The position numbers were made by a program, and so were the translations under genes. From NCBI GenBank assembly GCA_021442505.1, contig JABUTC010000008.1, positions 34,818 through 40,301 of the forward strand: a DNA stretch of 5,484 nt, read 5' to 3'. Positions 5,340 through 5,484 of the stretch are shown here, piece by piece (the first letter of the stretch is position 1; each line of letters opens with the position of its first letter). Below the pieces are notes generated by a model. The model was not told the DNA's origin. It did no database searches and saw nothing but the letters and a program-made list of their open reading frames with translations. The DNA comes from Mogibacterium sp. (GTDB taxonomy: Bacteria; Bacillota; Clostridia; Peptostreptococcales; Anaerovoracaceae).

Positions 5340-5484
5340 AATCAGTCTCCTTTCATAATACAGCAGTGATTTTATATAGCGACAAAAAGTGGTGCCCCCA
5401 ACCTGCCGCTCGAGCTGCTCTCTCTTGCTGATGGACAGAGGTGCGTCGAACAGCTTCTCCTCCTCCTCCAGCATCACGTGGGTC
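5340..5484 (-). other. thiD leader plus GC-rich open segment at the window edge, possible end of another gene
   Basis: Next to thiD (5340-5390) the DNA is AT-rich, with AAAGGAG and a TATATAAAAT tract (5369-5378) that could be a -10 element without a convincing -35. Beyond about 5390 the base composition jumps: 51 of 84 bases are G or C in 5401-5484 (61%). On the minus strand this part is open in the thiD frame and reads as a charged peptide rich in Glu, containing LSISKREQLERQ. A second minus-strand frame is also open up to a stop near 5355. It may be coding sequence whose main body lies past the edge, or a chance open stretch. I do not recognise it. Confidence 0.35.

Noticed and set aside
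5340..5477. N-terminal extension of ThiD to a GTG at 5477
   Set aside because: The family N-terminus and a strong AAAGGAG point to the ATG at 5337-5339. The upstream 46 codons have a different composition and no ThiD similarity.

Overview
The window looks like chromosomal DNA of an anaerobic Bacillota (Clostridia; Lachnospiraceae or Eubacteriales type). The reasons are strong AGGAG-type ribosome binding sites before every gene, a VanR-like response regulator/sensor kinase pair, a Cys-rich DUF1847-type protein, a Trp-rich membrane protein resembling DUF5692, and a Firmicutes-style ThiD. This placement is inferred from gene content and could not be checked by a search. No phage, IS transposase, CRISPR array, tRNA or rRNA is visible.

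Layout, left to right. (1) A two-component operon on the minus strand: a 236-aa OmpR/PhoB-family response regulator (778-1488), then 11 bp downstream the membrane N-terminus of its probable sensor kinase (766 to the left edge), cut off before the catalytic domains. (2) A 352-bp gap (1489-1840) holding a candidate promoter for that operon, a short dyad upstream of it, and a very large nested imperfect palindrome (about 1621-1847) whose outer arm reaches the stop codon of the next gene. (3) A DUF1847-type cysteine-rich protein (1841-2488, minus). (4) A 127-bp intergenic region with two well-formed divergent promoters whose -35 hexamers overlap by five bases. (5) A TetR/AcrR-family regulator (2616-3230, plus) ending at a textbook bidirectional terminator (3251-3283). 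(6) A 369-aa, tryptophan-rich polytopic membrane protein of unknown function (3306-4415, minus), convergent to tetR. (7) thiD, HMP/HMP-P kinase of thiamine synthesis (4536-5339, minus). Its true start lies 46 codons inside the longest open frame. (8) A GC-rich segment (about 5390-5484) upstream of thiD that stays open in the thiD frame to the window edge.

How the genes may work together. The RR/HK pair is one signalling unit. The TetR regulator is placed to control itself and the divergent DUF1847 gene through the shared promoter region, and possibly the convergent membrane protein. thiD appears independent of these. No complete new multi-gene system can be shown from this window. The least explained element is the nested palindrome at 1621-1847, with the sequence GAGCGA in its apical loop and in both sides of its main internal loop.
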